Source of the DNA: Paenibacillus sp. FSL R5-0341
Lineage (GTDB): Bacteria > Bacillota > Bacilli > Paenibacillales > Paenibacillaceae
DNA: 64,000 nt
Direction of reading: 5' to 3'
NCBI RefSeq assembly: GCF_037975235.1
Contig: NZ_CP150241.1
Location: 5,146,001 to 5,210,000, forward strand
Under the pieces are notes generated by a model. That model had not been told where the DNA came from and ran no database searches. It saw only the letters and a list, made by a program, of their open reading frames with translations. Of this stretch, positions 44,377 through 53,567 are shown in pieces; positions within the stretch are counted from its first letter, which is position 1, and each line of letters starts with the position of its first letter. A program made the translations under genes and the position numbers.

Positions 44377-45366
44377 CTACCGATTCATTCGGTTCATGAC
44401 ACCACCGTTGTGATTACGGTTCATCAGGCCATCGTCAAGGATACCATCACGGTGATTGGTATCCGTGCCGTTGGTCGGGAAAATGCGCTCTACCATCGAT
44501 TGGAACGTATCGATCATGCCGCTGACAGGCTTACCATTACGAATATCTGTGGCATAGTTCTCAACATGCTCCACAAAATCCGGATTAGCTGATACATATA
44601 CATTCTCGATATTCGGTGCAAACTGCTTGATTTTGGCTGAAATTTTACCCTTAATCTCAGCTGATGTGTTATCGTCCGAGCTATCTACACGTTGTCCTTC
44701 ACTTTTCATACCATAATGACCATCGTCCGTCCCACGTGCTTTGCCGCTGTTTGTCAGACCACGCATCATGCCAACCGCGCCTGTGCCCATCGTGCCATAG
44801 ATGCCACGATCATTGCCCATATGACTGCGATCCGTTGCTGAATTTGTATTCAGACCTGGCGCAATTCCGCTGGTGCTGTACGGAGACATGGTACCCGTAC
44901 CGCCATTCACACGCATACCACCCATATCGTGATTCATGTTTCCACCACGCATGGTATCACTGGCATGATTGCGCATCGTTCCACCAAGCATACTCGTACG
45001 ACCATTGGATTTGCTATCCAGCTTGCCTGAATGACCATCTGCCAAACGAACCGCGACATAAGCATTGCGATCCGTTAACATGACACGAGCGGATTTGACT
45101 TCCTTCATCTCCGTGATGCGTTTTGCCAGCTCTTCGCTGGATTTCAGGTCAGTCACATTATGCATGCGATAACTTTTCGCACGGATACCATCCATGCCAT
45201 TCGTTTCCACACCATAACGGTTAATGCCGTTAGCTTGCTCACGAACACTTTGCGTATGAAGATTATTGGTATCCCGATTCGTGCCACAACCTGTCAAACC
45301 GGCCATTACAAAGATTGCAGTAGACAATGATAACGTAATAGCTGTTGCCTTTTTGACTGCTGGCAT
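44377..45366 (-). CDS. YhcN/YlaJ-type sporulation lipoprotein with a Met/Gly/Asn-rich insert
   Basis: The signal peptide ends in lipobox LTGC. The YhcN-like domain is split: the first part (NVTDLKSSEELAKRITEM, SARVMLTDRNAYVAVRL) and the last (IKGKISAKIKQFAPNIENVY, VSANPDFVEHV) are separated by about 130 residues rich in Met, Gly, Asn, Ser and Thr. The protein also ends in a Met/Asn/Arg-rich tail. The start is the ATG after GGAGG; five codons upstream is an alternative. Family members are forespore or spore membrane lipoproteins of unknown role. Single gene. Confidence 0.88.
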   Translation of the reverse strand: MPAVKKATAITLSLSTAIFVMAGLTGCGTNRDTNNLHTQSVREQANGINRYGVETNGMDGIRAKSYRMHNVTDLKSSEELAKRITEMKEVKSARVMLTDRNAYVAVRLADGHSGKLDSKSNGRTSMLGGTMRNHASDTMRGGNMNHDMGGMRVNGGTGTMSPYSTSGIAPGLNTNSATDRSHMGNDRGIYGTMGTGAVGMMRGLTNSGKARGTDDGHYGMKSEGQRVDSSDDNTSAEIKGKISAKIKQFAPNIENVYVSANPDFVEHVENYATDIRNGKPVSGMIDTFQSMVERIFPTNGTDTNHRDGILDDGLMNRNHNGGVMNRMNR

Positions 45367-45550
45367 GTACTCATCCTCCAATGTATGTTGGTTTTGGTCA
45401 CAAAGATAGGATGCGCTTCTGTACGTACCGGTATGCTGAAAGGATATGGTACCTTACCCTGTAGTTATGATCTTTTGGTTGTGGTCTTTGCTAATTGGTC
45501 TTGGGTTTTGATCTCTGGACAGTGAGGGCTTCACCTATATAATAAAAAAA

Positions 45551-45576
45551 ACAGTGCTGCTTGTTCGCAGCACTGT
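45551..45576 (-). terminator. Terminator of the GldG/DUF4340 ABC operon
   Basis: ACAGTGCTGC and GCAGCACTGT form a perfect 10-bp stem with a 6-nt loop, followed on the minus strand by T8. Confidence 0.9.
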
Positions 45577-45636
45577 CTCCATGTAACTTGAATTCAATTC
45601 AAGTTAGTTATATTCACTTATCTACTTTCAACTCAC

Positions 45637-46650
45637 TCATTTTCCATCTGATGCGGAAGTCGTCGACTCATCTGCTGAACTCGATGACTCTTCTGAAGAA
45701 GTTGTTGATGCTTTAATCGTATCCGGGAATTTCTCGGCTTCCGTCAGACTCGTCGCATCCATGGCATAGGCCCACTGACCATCCGGCGTAATGACCCAGA
45801 TCTGATCTGGTTCGGATGGTACGGTAAGTCCCCGATACACATCACGAACTTGTTGCCCATTTACCGTCTGTTCAACAGACAGGCTGAATCGGGGGACCGT
45901 ATCCTTCAGCTCGGACGCTTTGCGCACATCATCTGCTGTCGACAGGTTTTTGATTTTGCCAATGAGCGAAACGGCATCTGTGGCTTCAATTGTTTTTCCA
46001 TTCAATGTCCAGGTCTGCTCTGCCGCACCGTTCTCCAATGTTGATTTCAACATCCAAGTGGCTGCTTCACCTTCCCACTCCAGTGACCCCACATTCGTCT
46101 CATCCATGTTGAAAGGGGTGGTGTCCAACAGATCACGACGTGACAAGGCCATGTTGGTAATCGCCTCTGTCTGTACGGCAACTACGGGACCCTCATCTAC
46201 ACGCACATAACGTGCATCATCTGCTGGAAGCTGGCCACCAATAGCCAGTTTAACCTCCCGATTATCTTTGAGTTTGATCTCCAATCGAGTAGCACCTGTT
46301 CCTAACCCGTACTTATCCAGATCCGTCGGTGCTTCTTCCACCACCAGTTCCTGATTCGCACCACTCAGAGCATCCAGCCAGCTGCTTACACTGTAACCGT
46401 TGAGAGGATAGGCTTTCGGTTCAATCATCTGCCAGATGCCATTCTCAAGTGTCAAAGTCGAAGATGCTGCTGCACCAGATGTCTCCTCCGTTGTGTCATG
46501 TATCGTGATGGATTGAATATCCCCAGACTGAATACCAAGTAACTTGGCTTGTACCGCTTCTTCTTCCCGAAAATAATTTTGACTGGCCGCGTACACCCAG
46601 CCCACAATCAGTACGATAACCACCAGAATCGTTGGGATCCATTTTCTCAT
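45637..46650 (-). CDS. DUF4340 membrane-anchored protein
   Basis: One N-terminal membrane anchor (WIPTILVVIVLIVGWVYAA) leads to a large extracytoplasmic beta-rich region with repeats typical of DUF4340 (LTLENGIWQMIEPKAYPLNG, YGLGTGATRLEIKLKD, LRLAIGGQL-like segment), and a Ser-rich C-terminal tail. The start is the ATG that overlaps the GldG-like stop by 4 nt; an ATG 7 codons upstream lacks a site. Last of four genes in an ABC export-like operon; DUF4340 proteins frequently occur exactly there. Role unknown. Confidence 0.87.
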   Translation of the reverse strand: MRKWIPTILVVIVLIVGWVYAASQNYFREEEAVQAKLLGIQSGDIQSITIHDTTEETSGAAASSTLTLENGIWQMIEPKAYPLNGYSVSSWLDALSGANQELVVEEAPTDLDKYGLGTGATRLEIKLKDNREVKLAIGGQLPADDARYVRVDEGPVVAVQTEAITNMALSRRDLLDTTPFNMDETNVGSLEWEGEAATWMLKSTLENGAAEQTWTLNGKTIEATDAVSLIGKIKNLSTADDVRKASELKDTVPRFSLSVEQTVNGQQVRDVYRGLTVPSEPDQIWVITPDGQWAYAMDATSLTEAEKFPDTIKASTTSSEESSSSADESTTSASDGK

Positions 46651-48041
46651 ACCCGTCTGCGCCTCCACCATAAGAGTACACCGAGTATAACAAAGATGAG
46701 CGGGAACGCCACAATCGCCACAAAGAAGATCGTTCTAGCCTGTTCACCGTTCAGGTATGCCATCTCATAACCGGCTTGAACCCGTGGACGAATCGTCAAT
46801 CCATCTTCTTTTTCACTCAAATAGTTCACTGTATTCAAAATAAAATCCCGATTGCCGCCATTCGCAATTTCCGAATCCTGCATGAAAATGGACGAGCCCA
46901 GAATAACTGCCTTCGGTTTACCATCCGTTGTATCGGCTGCATACCCCAATTCCACTGGACCCTGAATGTCCTCTTCGGCATCATTGGTCGTTTCATTTTG
47001 CAATAAACCGCCGATATTCGTCTCCCCATAACTGTCATCCGAAGAATGAATTAACGGGGAAAGGGTATATTTATCCTGTTCTTTGCTGGTCAGCGCAATC
47101 GACAGCGACAACATCGGATACAATTGGCTTGCAGCAAGTTTGTCCGTAATTGCATGCGTACCATACTCCGGCACGACCCAGAGCGGCCCCATCGTACTGG
47201 CTTGCTGATTATCCACCATGACCGCATGCTCATCTACGACGCCATAGTCAGCCATCAGGGCATCGATGTTTTTCCAACTCGATTTCATATCTTCCACAAA
47301 TCCGAGGGATAATAACAGCTTGCCTCCATTACTCAAATAGGTACGAATGGCTTTCATTTCCGTATCACTGAGATCACGTTGTGGACCAATAATAGCGAGC
47401 ACATCTGCATCCTCCGGAACCTTCCCGGCTTGATTCAGCTGCAACTCTTCCGTTTGCACATTATTTTGTTCCAAGGAGGATTGAAGTGTGGTCATCTGAT
47501 CAAGACTCAACTCTTCATGTCCGGTCAAAAAGACCATTTTGTGCATTTCCGTGGATGACATATTCATGAGCGCCTGCGTCAGCTTTTCCTCACCTGTGAA
47601 CTGATATGATCCGTCACTGCCGTCACCTGTCGCGGTGAACAGACTCGCAATATCAATCACTTTGTGTTGATCTCCCTGCTCCAGTACGATGGAGCTGCCT
47701 GTTATGCCGTATTTGGATGCCAACGCAGGTTCCTGCGTCAGATTATACTGTTTTAGCTTTAGCTTGCTGTTGCGTTTGGTATACTCCTCCACCATATCCG
47801 TGACCTCACGGTTCAGGACCGTGTTGTTGGCATTTTCGACGGTTAACACCAGAATGTTGACGTCGTCCTTCACGTTTTTGATCGCAGTAAGGGACTGGTC
47901 AGATAACGTGTATTGTTTATTCGAGGTCAGATCCAGCTGGAAGCCGCCAAGTGAATTCAGGAACAGTGTTAGCAAAATAAAGATGCCAATCACCGCTACA
48001 GACAGCACGGTACTGTTGGTATGACTTAACCATTTTTTCAT
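46647..48041 (-). CDS. GldG-like ABC-associated membrane protein
   Basis: TM1 near the N-terminus (TVLSVAVIGIFILLTLFLNS), a periplasmic-side ABC_transp_aux/IFT52-like domain (DDVNILVLTVENANNTV, MVFLTGHEELSLDQM, LLSLGFVEDMKSSWK), and a C-terminal helix (TIFFVAIVAFPLIFVILGV) with an Arg-rich end. Matches GldG of gliding-motility ABC systems by layout, though the family is broad and not limited to gliding bacteria. The start follows GGAGGTGAGAAG. Third in the operon after the ATPase and permease. Confidence 0.87.
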   Translation of the reverse strand: MKKWLSHTNSTVLSVAVIGIFILLTLFLNSLGGFQLDLTSNKQYTLSDQSLTAIKNVKDDVNILVLTVENANNTVLNREVTDMVEEYTKRNSKLKLKQYNLTQEPALASKYGITGSSIVLEQGDQHKVIDIASLFTATGDGSDGSYQFTGEEKLTQALMNMSSTEMHKMVFLTGHEELSLDQMTTLQSSLEQNNVQTEELQLNQAGKVPEDADVLAIIGPQRDLSDTEMKAIRTYLSNGGKLLLSLGFVEDMKSSWKNIDALMADYGVVDEHAVMVDNQQASTMGPLWVVPEYGTHAITDKLAASQLYPMLSLSIALTSKEQDKYTLSPLIHSSDDSYGETNIGGLLQNETTNDAEEDIQGPVELGYAADTTDGKPKAVILGSSIFMQDSEIANGGNRDFILNTVNYLSEKEDGLTIRPRVQAGYEMAYLNGEQARTIFFVAIVAFPLIFVILGVLLWWRRRRV

Positions 48042-48045
48042 CTTC

Positions 48046-48762
48046 TCACCTCCACCGCTTCCGTTCCACAATTTGAATGCTTAACAGCAGAAATACACCT
48101 GAAAGTGTGACATAGTACAAGATATCCGGCCCACTAAGCACACCTTTCATGAAGCTGTCGAACCGGTTAGTCAGGGCAAACGGGTCCAGCCACTGTTGCA
48201 AAGCAGATCCCGTATTGCCTGCGAATGAATCAAGCATCCACAAAACGAGCAAAATAATAAAACCAGCCACCGCAGACACCATCTGATGCTGGGATAACGT
48301 TGAAGCGAACAGTCCAATCGCCATCATGCTTCCACCCAGGAAGAATAACCCCAGCGCAGACATCCATACCGTAGTCATATCCAGTGTCCCATAGAACGAC
48401 ATGATGAATGGATACACCAGACTGCACAGGATGAGTACGACCAGAATGGCGAGAGAAGCGAGATATTTGCCGAATATAATTTCCGACACACGTGCCGGAG
48501 AGGTAAGCAACAATTCATCCGTTCCCTGTCTGAATTCTTCAGCGATCAAACGCATCGTCAGCAATGGTACAACAAACAGCAGCATGGACAACGTGTCTCC
48601 CAACACGAGACGATAATCGACAATGCTCGGCTGGTAATATACAAAGCTTGAATAGAACAACAGACTGGTCATCAGTACATATACAGCAAAAGCAAAATAG
48701 GACGTTGGTGACAGAAAATAAGCTTGCAGCTCTTTGTTGCATACCGCCATCATTCGTCTCAT
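48046..48762 (-). CDS. ABC-2 type permease (GldF-like)
   Basis: A six-helix membrane protein of 238 residues with MRRMMAVCNKELQAYFLSPTS at the N-terminus and FRQGTDELLLTSP in the first cytoplasmic loop, both typical of ABC-2 permeases of the GldF/NosY type. It overlaps the ATPase gene by 4 nt. Confidence 0.91.
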   Translation of the reverse strand: MRRMMAVCNKELQAYFLSPTSYFAFAVYVLMTSLLFYSSFVYYQPSIVDYRLVLGDTLSMLLFVVPLLTMRLIAEEFRQGTDELLLTSPARVSEIIFGKYLASLAILVVLILCSLVYPFIMSFYGTLDMTTVWMSALGLFFLGGSMMAIGLFASTLSQHQMVSAVAGFIILLVLWMLDSFAGNTGSALQQWLDPFALTNRFDSFMKGVLSGPDILYYVTLSGVFLLLSIQIVERKRWR

Positions 48763-49901
48763 TTGGAGTCCTCCCCTTTACGAGAATGGGGCGAGGAATC
48801 CGCTGATGCACTCGCTGATGTTCCCAATACACTCGACGAGTCGATGTCCGAAGTTACGTCCTGATCCGTCTCTGCCCCAGCAACCTTATCCACATCTGCC
48901 AAATTCGTGTCTGTGTCGGTTGTCTCCGTTGTCGTCAGCTTCAGGAAGATTTGCTCCAGACTCAGGTTCTCCTTCTTCATCTCCAGTATCGGTAATCCTG
49001 CACCGGACAAAAGGTAGAACAGCTCTTCCCGAAAATCTTCCGCACTTTCTCCGGTGAGCAGCATTTTAACCGTATCCGTTGAAGCTGAAGTCAGTGAAGT
49101 GTCTTTGACGTCATTCGCATCGGACGTCTGAATGACTTCACTCCGCACCTTCTCCCATGGTGACAGCACATTATGTATTTGCTCCGCAGTGGCTTTTACT
49201 TCAATCGACACCTTGAACTGATCCCCTATCGCTGATCCGAAATGCTGAGGTGAACCATCCAGCACAAGTTGCCCCTGATTAATGATCAACATTCGATTAC
49301 AGAGCGTGCTCACTTCAGGCAAAATATGTGTACTGAGCAGCACCGTATGGTTCTCGCCCAACTCTCGGATCAGATCCCGGATCTCGATAATCTGATTCGG
49401 ATCAAGCCCCGATGTTGGCTCATCCAGGACCAGCAGATCCGGCTTGTGAATAATGGCTCCCGCCAATCCGAGACGTTGCTTGTAGCCTTTGGATAAACCG
49501 CGTACCAATTGTTTTTCCCGACCCTGAAGTCCCAATCTGCTAACCATCTCACTGACCCGCAGCTTGACCTCACGTGCCGGGACATCCCGCAGATTCGCTA
49601 CGAATCTGAGATAGGACTGTACTGTCATATCCGGATAGAGCGGCGGTGTTTCAGGCAGATACCCAATCTTGGAACGAACACGCTGACCCTGCTCATGCAC
49701 CGACACTCCATCCACCATAATGGAACCCGCGGTTGGATGCAGATAGCCCGTAATCATACGCATCGTTGTTGTTTTTCCGGCACCATTGGGCCCGAGAAAC
49801 CCGACAATCTCACCACGTTCCATGGTGAAATCCAGTTGATGCACGCCACGCTGCCCTTCGTACACTTTGCTGACCTGTTTCACTTCGAGCACATCATTCA
49901 T
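48759..49901 (-). CDS. ABC transporter ATP-binding protein (GldA-like)
   Basis: A nucleotide-binding subunit. Walker A is GPNGAGKTTTMRMITG, the signature is LSKGYKQRLGLAGA, and Walker B is LLVLDEPTSGLDPNQ. After the ABC domain is a DUF4162-like region and an unusual 60-residue Ser/Thr/Asp-rich tail (from TTTETTDTDTNLADVDKV). It heads the four-gene operon, preceded by a leader hairpin. The operon probably exports or remodels something at the envelope. Confidence 0.93.
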   Translation of the reverse strand: MNDVLEVKQVSKVYEGQRGVHQLDFTMERGEIVGFLGPNGAGKTTTMRMITGYLHPTAGSIMVDGVSVHEQGQRVRSKIGYLPETPPLYPDMTVQSYLRFVANLRDVPAREVKLRVSEMVSRLGLQGREKQLVRGLSKGYKQRLGLAGAIIHKPDLLVLDEPTSGLDPNQIIEIRDLIRELGENHTVLLSTHILPEVSTLCNRMLIINQGQLVLDGSPQHFGSAIGDQFKVSIEVKATAEQIHNVLSPWEKVRSEVIQTSDANDVKDTSLTSASTDTVKMLLTGESAEDFREELFYLLSGAGLPILEMKKENLSLEQIFLKLTTTETTDTDTNLADVDKVAGAETDQDVTSDIDSSSVLGTSASASADSSPHSRKGEDSK

Positions 49902-49918
49902 CCTTTCCCGTTAAAATA

Positions 49919-49956
49919 CCCGTGCACCATCGTTTGCAATAGATGATGGGCACGGG
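49919..49956 (-). promoter_or_regulatory. Leader hairpin 17 nt before the ABC ATPase gene
   Basis: CCCGTGC-CCATC and GATGGGCACGGG pair over 12 bp with one bulged A. On the minus strand it is followed by TATTTTAAC and then the ribosome site, so it could be a weak attenuator or an RNA-stability element. Confidence 0.5.
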
Positions 49957-50137
49957 AAGTTCCTTGTATCTTACGTGAGCTATCCTAGCCTCAGCTTAAT
50001 GTCACTTAAAAGAAAGCTTAAAAATAATTGTCCAAAATGTGAACATTCACAGTAACACCCACACCCTGCGCTTAAAGCCAACGTAACATAGAGTACAGGA
50101 GAATGTGCTCCTGACCAAAAGTCAGAGGGTGAATCGT

Positions 50138-51211
50138 GTGAAAGTATTATTCACGTTTTATGTTCCAAGCGGTGGCGTGGATACGTTAAATCGACTGCGC
50201 ACCGCGGTTCTGAAACGTCATGGCATTGAAGCGCACCTGCTGTATCTGAACACAGGCTCGGGATTGCAGAACAACAGTGATACGCCCATTTTCACCGCGT
50301 CCAGTGACGAGGATATCCATCATTTAATTCATACCCACCATTATGATGCTATCATTGCCACCTCAGACATTGCTATGCCCGGCCGCTTGCGAGGACTTGG
50401 TTATACAGGACGAATCATTTTTGAAGCGCAGGGACTCGGCACACGCGATCAGGCTCTGGAAACGATACAGATGGCAGTACCATACCTGCAAGCCCATTGC
50501 GATGCAGCCGTTTTGCCGCCCACAGACCATCTACTGGATATGTTCATTCATATCTGCCCTTGGCTGCATCGGTTTGTTATTCCCAATATGCTGGATACGG
50601 ACACCTTTGCTCCCATCTTGGTGGATACCCCACCCTATCCCGTGCTGGCTTGGGTAGGACGACTCGAACACAACAAAAACTGGCGTGAATATTTAACCAT
50701 ATCCAGTGAAATCATCAAAAAAAATCCGAAAGCCAGACTATGGTTGTTCCACGATCCCACCTTGGCTAACCCTGAAGATGAAGTCATGTTCCGGCACATG
50801 CTGGCAGAATACGGACTCGAAGATAAGATTGGTATCTTTATCAATGTTCCCCATTCTCAGATGCCTGCCTTCTATTCCATGATCGCCGCTTCAGGAGGCA
50901 TCATGTTATCCACTTCCCTGTTGGAAGGATTCGGTTATGCTGTCGCTGAAGCCATCTCTTGTGGCTGCCCGGTACTCAGTACAGACTCCGACGGTGTGCG
51001 TTCATTTATCACACATAATAAAACTGGGAAGTTCTATCCGATAGGCAATATCAAGGCAGCTGTCTCCGAAGCAAAGGACCTCATGAACAACAAGAAACTG
51101 CGTGAATATATCCGCATTCAGGGCAGACAGCATATGAGCTTGTCTTTCTCACCAGACCGATATGCCCTTTCATTTCGTGAAATGATGACTGCCTTGCGTA
51201 TTTTTCAATAA
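50138..51211 (+). CDS. GT4 family glycosyltransferase
   Basis: A retaining, GT-B fold transferase of about 358 residues. The N-terminus KVLFTFYVPSGGVDTLNR is of the glycine-loop type; the C-terminal domain has WVGRLEHNKNW and the E-x7-E region SLLEGFGYAVAEAISCG. The GTG with GAGGGTGA upstream was chosen; the open frame extends 11 codons more. No anchor, so cytoplasmic or membrane-peripheral. Single gene facing the drug exporter, in a region with several other glycosyltransferases; acceptor unknown. Confidence 0.9.
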   Translation: MKVLFTFYVPSGGVDTLNRLRTAVLKRHGIEAHLLYLNTGSGLQNNSDTPIFTASSDEDIHHLIHTHHYDAIIATSDIAMPGRLRGLGYTGRIIFEAQGLGTRDQALETIQMAVPYLQAHCDAAVLPPTDHLLDMFIHICPWLHRFVIPNMLDTDTFAPILVDTPPYPVLAWVGRLEHNKNWREYLTISSEIIKKNPKARLWLFHDPTLANPEDEVMFRHMLAEYGLEDKIGIFINVPHSQMPAFYSMIAASGGIMLSTSLLEGFGYAVAEAISCGCPVLSTDSDGVRSFITHNKTGKFYPIGNIKAAVSEAKDLMNNKKLREYIRIQGRQHMSLSFSPDRYALSFREMMTALRIFQ

Positions 51212-51222
51212 AGGATCGCAAA

Positions 51223-51255
51223 AAGGCAGCTCAGAGAGATTCTCTGAACTGCCTT
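51223..51255. terminator. Bidirectional terminator between the GT4 and exporter genes
   Basis: AAGGCAG-TCAGAGA pairs with TCTCTGA-CTGCCTT with single mismatched bases between the two blocks; A-run on the left side. Confidence 0.85.
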
Positions 51256-51275
51256 AGTATGGTTCTTAGGGAGTC

Positions 51276-52769
51276 TTAGTGTCCCATCATCATTGCAGGA
51301 TCAGGCTTGTCGCCATTTTGAAGGTCTTCTTCCGGCATTGGTTTTGGTTTGCGCAGGATCAAACTGAGCAAACATCCGAACAATGCAATACAAGCGGCCA
51401 GGAAGAACGTATCATTGAAACCACCCACCAAACCATGAACGATAGCGGTCGGCTCTGCACTCGTTGTATTATCTGCAATTCTTGAAGTAAGGAAGCCCGT
51501 AAGTCCGGCAACCGCGAAAGACACGACCACTTGCTGTGCAGCAGCCGTAAGCGGTGTAACCCGTCCAACCAACTTGCGCGGTGCAGCATTCAATACATGC
51601 GTATTGAGCGGCATCATGGACAAGCCCATACCCAGACCCATCATGACCAGCGCCGTTATAATCAGACCAAGACCTGTCTCTGCCGTGATGGAGGACAGAA
51701 TAAACAATGCTCCCGAGATAATTCCCAGACCCACGAAGGCCAGAGGTCTCGCACCAATTTTATCAAACAATCGACCGCCGAGCGGCATACCCACACCGGA
51801 AGCCAAAGCCTGTGGAAGCAGAATCAATCCTGTTTCCAGTGCAGTGTACCCTTTGATCTGCTGCAAATATAACGGGATCAGGATCATCGCACCGAACAGC
51901 GCCACTTGGGACACCCATGCGAGAACAATCCCCCGTGAGAAGTCAGATGATTTGAATACCCGAAGTTCGAGCAATGGATTTTGATGACGTAGTTCTACAA
52001 TAATGAACAAAATGAGCGCTACGCCACCCACAATGACACCCGTAAGTGTTGTTGCAGATGTCCAGCTCGTTCCACCCTCACTCACACCGTAAGCAAGCAT
52101 CGAGAACGCAATTGGCGCCAGAATCATGCCGAGCAGATCCAGTGCAGGCGTGCGTCCACGATCCGTATCAGGCAAGAACTTGATACATAGAATGAAAGCC
52201 GCAATACCGATTGGCAAGTTAATCAGGAAGATCCAGTGCCAGCTCAGTGATTCAATAAACCACCCGGACAACACCGGACCCAATGCAGGGGCAAGCAGCA
52301 TGGGAATTCCTAGCATCCCCATGATGGAGCCTCTTCGCTCAGGAGGAGCCAGACGAAAGACCATCGCCATACCAATTGGAGCAACCATGCCTCCACCGAG
52401 ACCCTGAATGACACGGTAAATGATTAATTGCTCAGGCGATTGGGCAATCGAGCATAATACAGAACCCAAAGTGAACATGGCAATCGTGAACAGAAATACT
52501 CTTTTGGCACCAAAACGGTCAGTTAACCAACCTGCAAGCGGAATAACCGCAGACAATGCCAGGGTGTAACCCGTAACCGTCCATTGGATGGTCTTAAGGT
52601 CCGTTTCGAAATATTGAACAAGATTCGGAATGGCCACGTTCACGACCGTGCTGTCCAGAATAACCATAATCATTCCGACGATAATAGCCAGGAGTGGCAG
52701 TATAATTGTTTTGATTGAAAACTCTGCCGGCTCCTGGGGAACTGCTGTTTGTTCTTTCACGTTCTCCAC
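51276..52769 (-). CDS. DHA2 family multidrug efflux MFS transporter (14 TM)
   Basis: A proton-driven drug exporter. The helix-1 motif DSTVVNVAIPNLVQYF, motif A GWLTDRFGAKRVFLFT, motif C-like GIPMLLAPALGPVLSGWFIE and 14 predicted helices place it in the EmrB/QacA group. Initiation appears to be GTG. 497 residues. A triple AAAC-N4-GTTT array lies about 70-110 bp upstream, suggesting control by a TetR-type repressor encoded elsewhere. Confidence 0.93.
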   Translation of the reverse strand: MENVKEQTAVPQEPAEFSIKTIILPLLAIIVGMIMVILDSTVVNVAIPNLVQYFETDLKTIQWTVTGYTLALSAVIPLAGWLTDRFGAKRVFLFTIAMFTLGSVLCSIAQSPEQLIIYRVIQGLGGGMVAPIGMAMVFRLAPPERRGSIMGMLGIPMLLAPALGPVLSGWFIESLSWHWIFLINLPIGIAAFILCIKFLPDTDRGRTPALDLLGMILAPIAFSMLAYGVSEGGTSWTSATTLTGVIVGGVALILFIIVELRHQNPLLELRVFKSSDFSRGIVLAWVSQVALFGAMILIPLYLQQIKGYTALETGLILLPQALASGVGMPLGGRLFDKIGARPLAFVGLGIISGALFILSSITAETGLGLIITALVMMGLGMGLSMMPLNTHVLNAAPRKLVGRVTPLTAAAQQVVVSFAVAGLTGFLTSRIADNTTSAEPTAIVHGLVGGFNDTFFLAACIALFGCLLSLILRKPKPMPEEDLQNGDKPDPAMMMGH

Positions 52770-52839
52770 ACTCTTTTCCGGCTAGCGGATCACAGGTTTA
52801 TCCCTGCGTCTCACTCAGCCTATATTTACGACTAATTTC

Positions 52840-52877
52840 AAACTATCGTTTTAAACCGTCGTTTTAAACTTTTGTTT
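52840..52877. promoter_or_regulatory. Three-fold AAAC-N4-GTTT operator array
   Basis: Inverted repeats AAAC-N4-GTTT occur three times in succession with exact 13-bp period (52840-52851, 52853-52864, 52866-52877). The middle one extends to TTAAAC-N4-GTTTTAA. They lie in the exporter upstream region, a typical place for a TetR-family operator. Confidence 0.65.
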
Positions 52878-52963
52878 AATACTGATCTAATTTTAATGAA
52901 AATACCTTTGCTGTCAAGCTATTTTTTAGAGACAATTCCACTATGGATGCACCACAAAAAAAT

Positions 52964-52985
52964 GGAACAGGCTCTTCCCTGCTCC
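52964..52985 (-). terminator. Terminator of the 132-aa hypothetical gene
   Basis: GGAGCAGG and CCTGTTCC pair (one G-T) with a 6-nt loop, followed on the minus strand by ATTTTTTT, 38 bp after the stop codon. Confidence 0.85.
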
Positions 52986-53023
52986 ACACGTTGGCTGATC
53001 ATGCCTATTTAATTATGTCCATA

Positions 53024-53422
53024 TCAATCTGCGAGCTTCATCATCTGATATTCTGACAGTATGCCCAATGTCTGACCGTGAATATTCCTGCAATACATCC
53101 GAATCACCAGATGATTCGGTGAAGAACTGTTGCTGATGATCCTCATTTCATAAGGCTCGGATGACACATCCAAATTATGAATGACCTGATTACCGCCCGC
53201 TCCCCCTGAACTGGGCCCGAGATGAAAAAGATGCCGGTACAGTTCTCCATGCCTACTGGCTCCACCAACAAATACATCCGTCCCTTCTTCGCCGCCGACA
53301 TAGGCCAACTCCACATCCATGTACTTGACGGGAACAAATGTCTGTAGCAGATTCTCATGAATCTCAAGTAAATATACCGCCACTGTAGAACCCTCCTTCG
53401 GAGCATGAACCTTCCTGTTCAT
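53024..53422 (-). CDS. Hypothetical 132-aa protein
   Basis: A soluble, beta-rich-looking protein (VAVYLLEIHENLLQTF, MDVELAYVGGEEG, VIHNLDVSSEPYEMRI). The ATG with GAGGGAG 8 nt upstream was chosen; the open frame continues far upstream but there overlaps the divergent glycosyltransferase and reads as its shadow. It shares an intergenic promoter region of about 145 bp with that glycosyltransferase. No family recognised. Confidence 0.68.
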   Translation of the reverse strand: MNRKVHAPKEGSTVAVYLLEIHENLLQTFVPVKYMDVELAYVGGEEGTDVFVGGASRHGELYRHLFHLGPSSGGAGGNQVIHNLDVSSEPYEMRIISNSSSPNHLVIRMYCRNIHGQTLGILSEYQMMKLAD

Positions 53423-53567
53423 AGGATATGCTCCCTCTCGTCCATTGCCATTTGCATTCACCCATTTTCGAACATTTACACGGAAATGCCCGACCTTCCG
53501 GTCCTCTTTTTTCATAGAATAAAAGGATAGAAGCTCGGCCGGTGCAGGCCGTGACAAGGAGGTAGCT

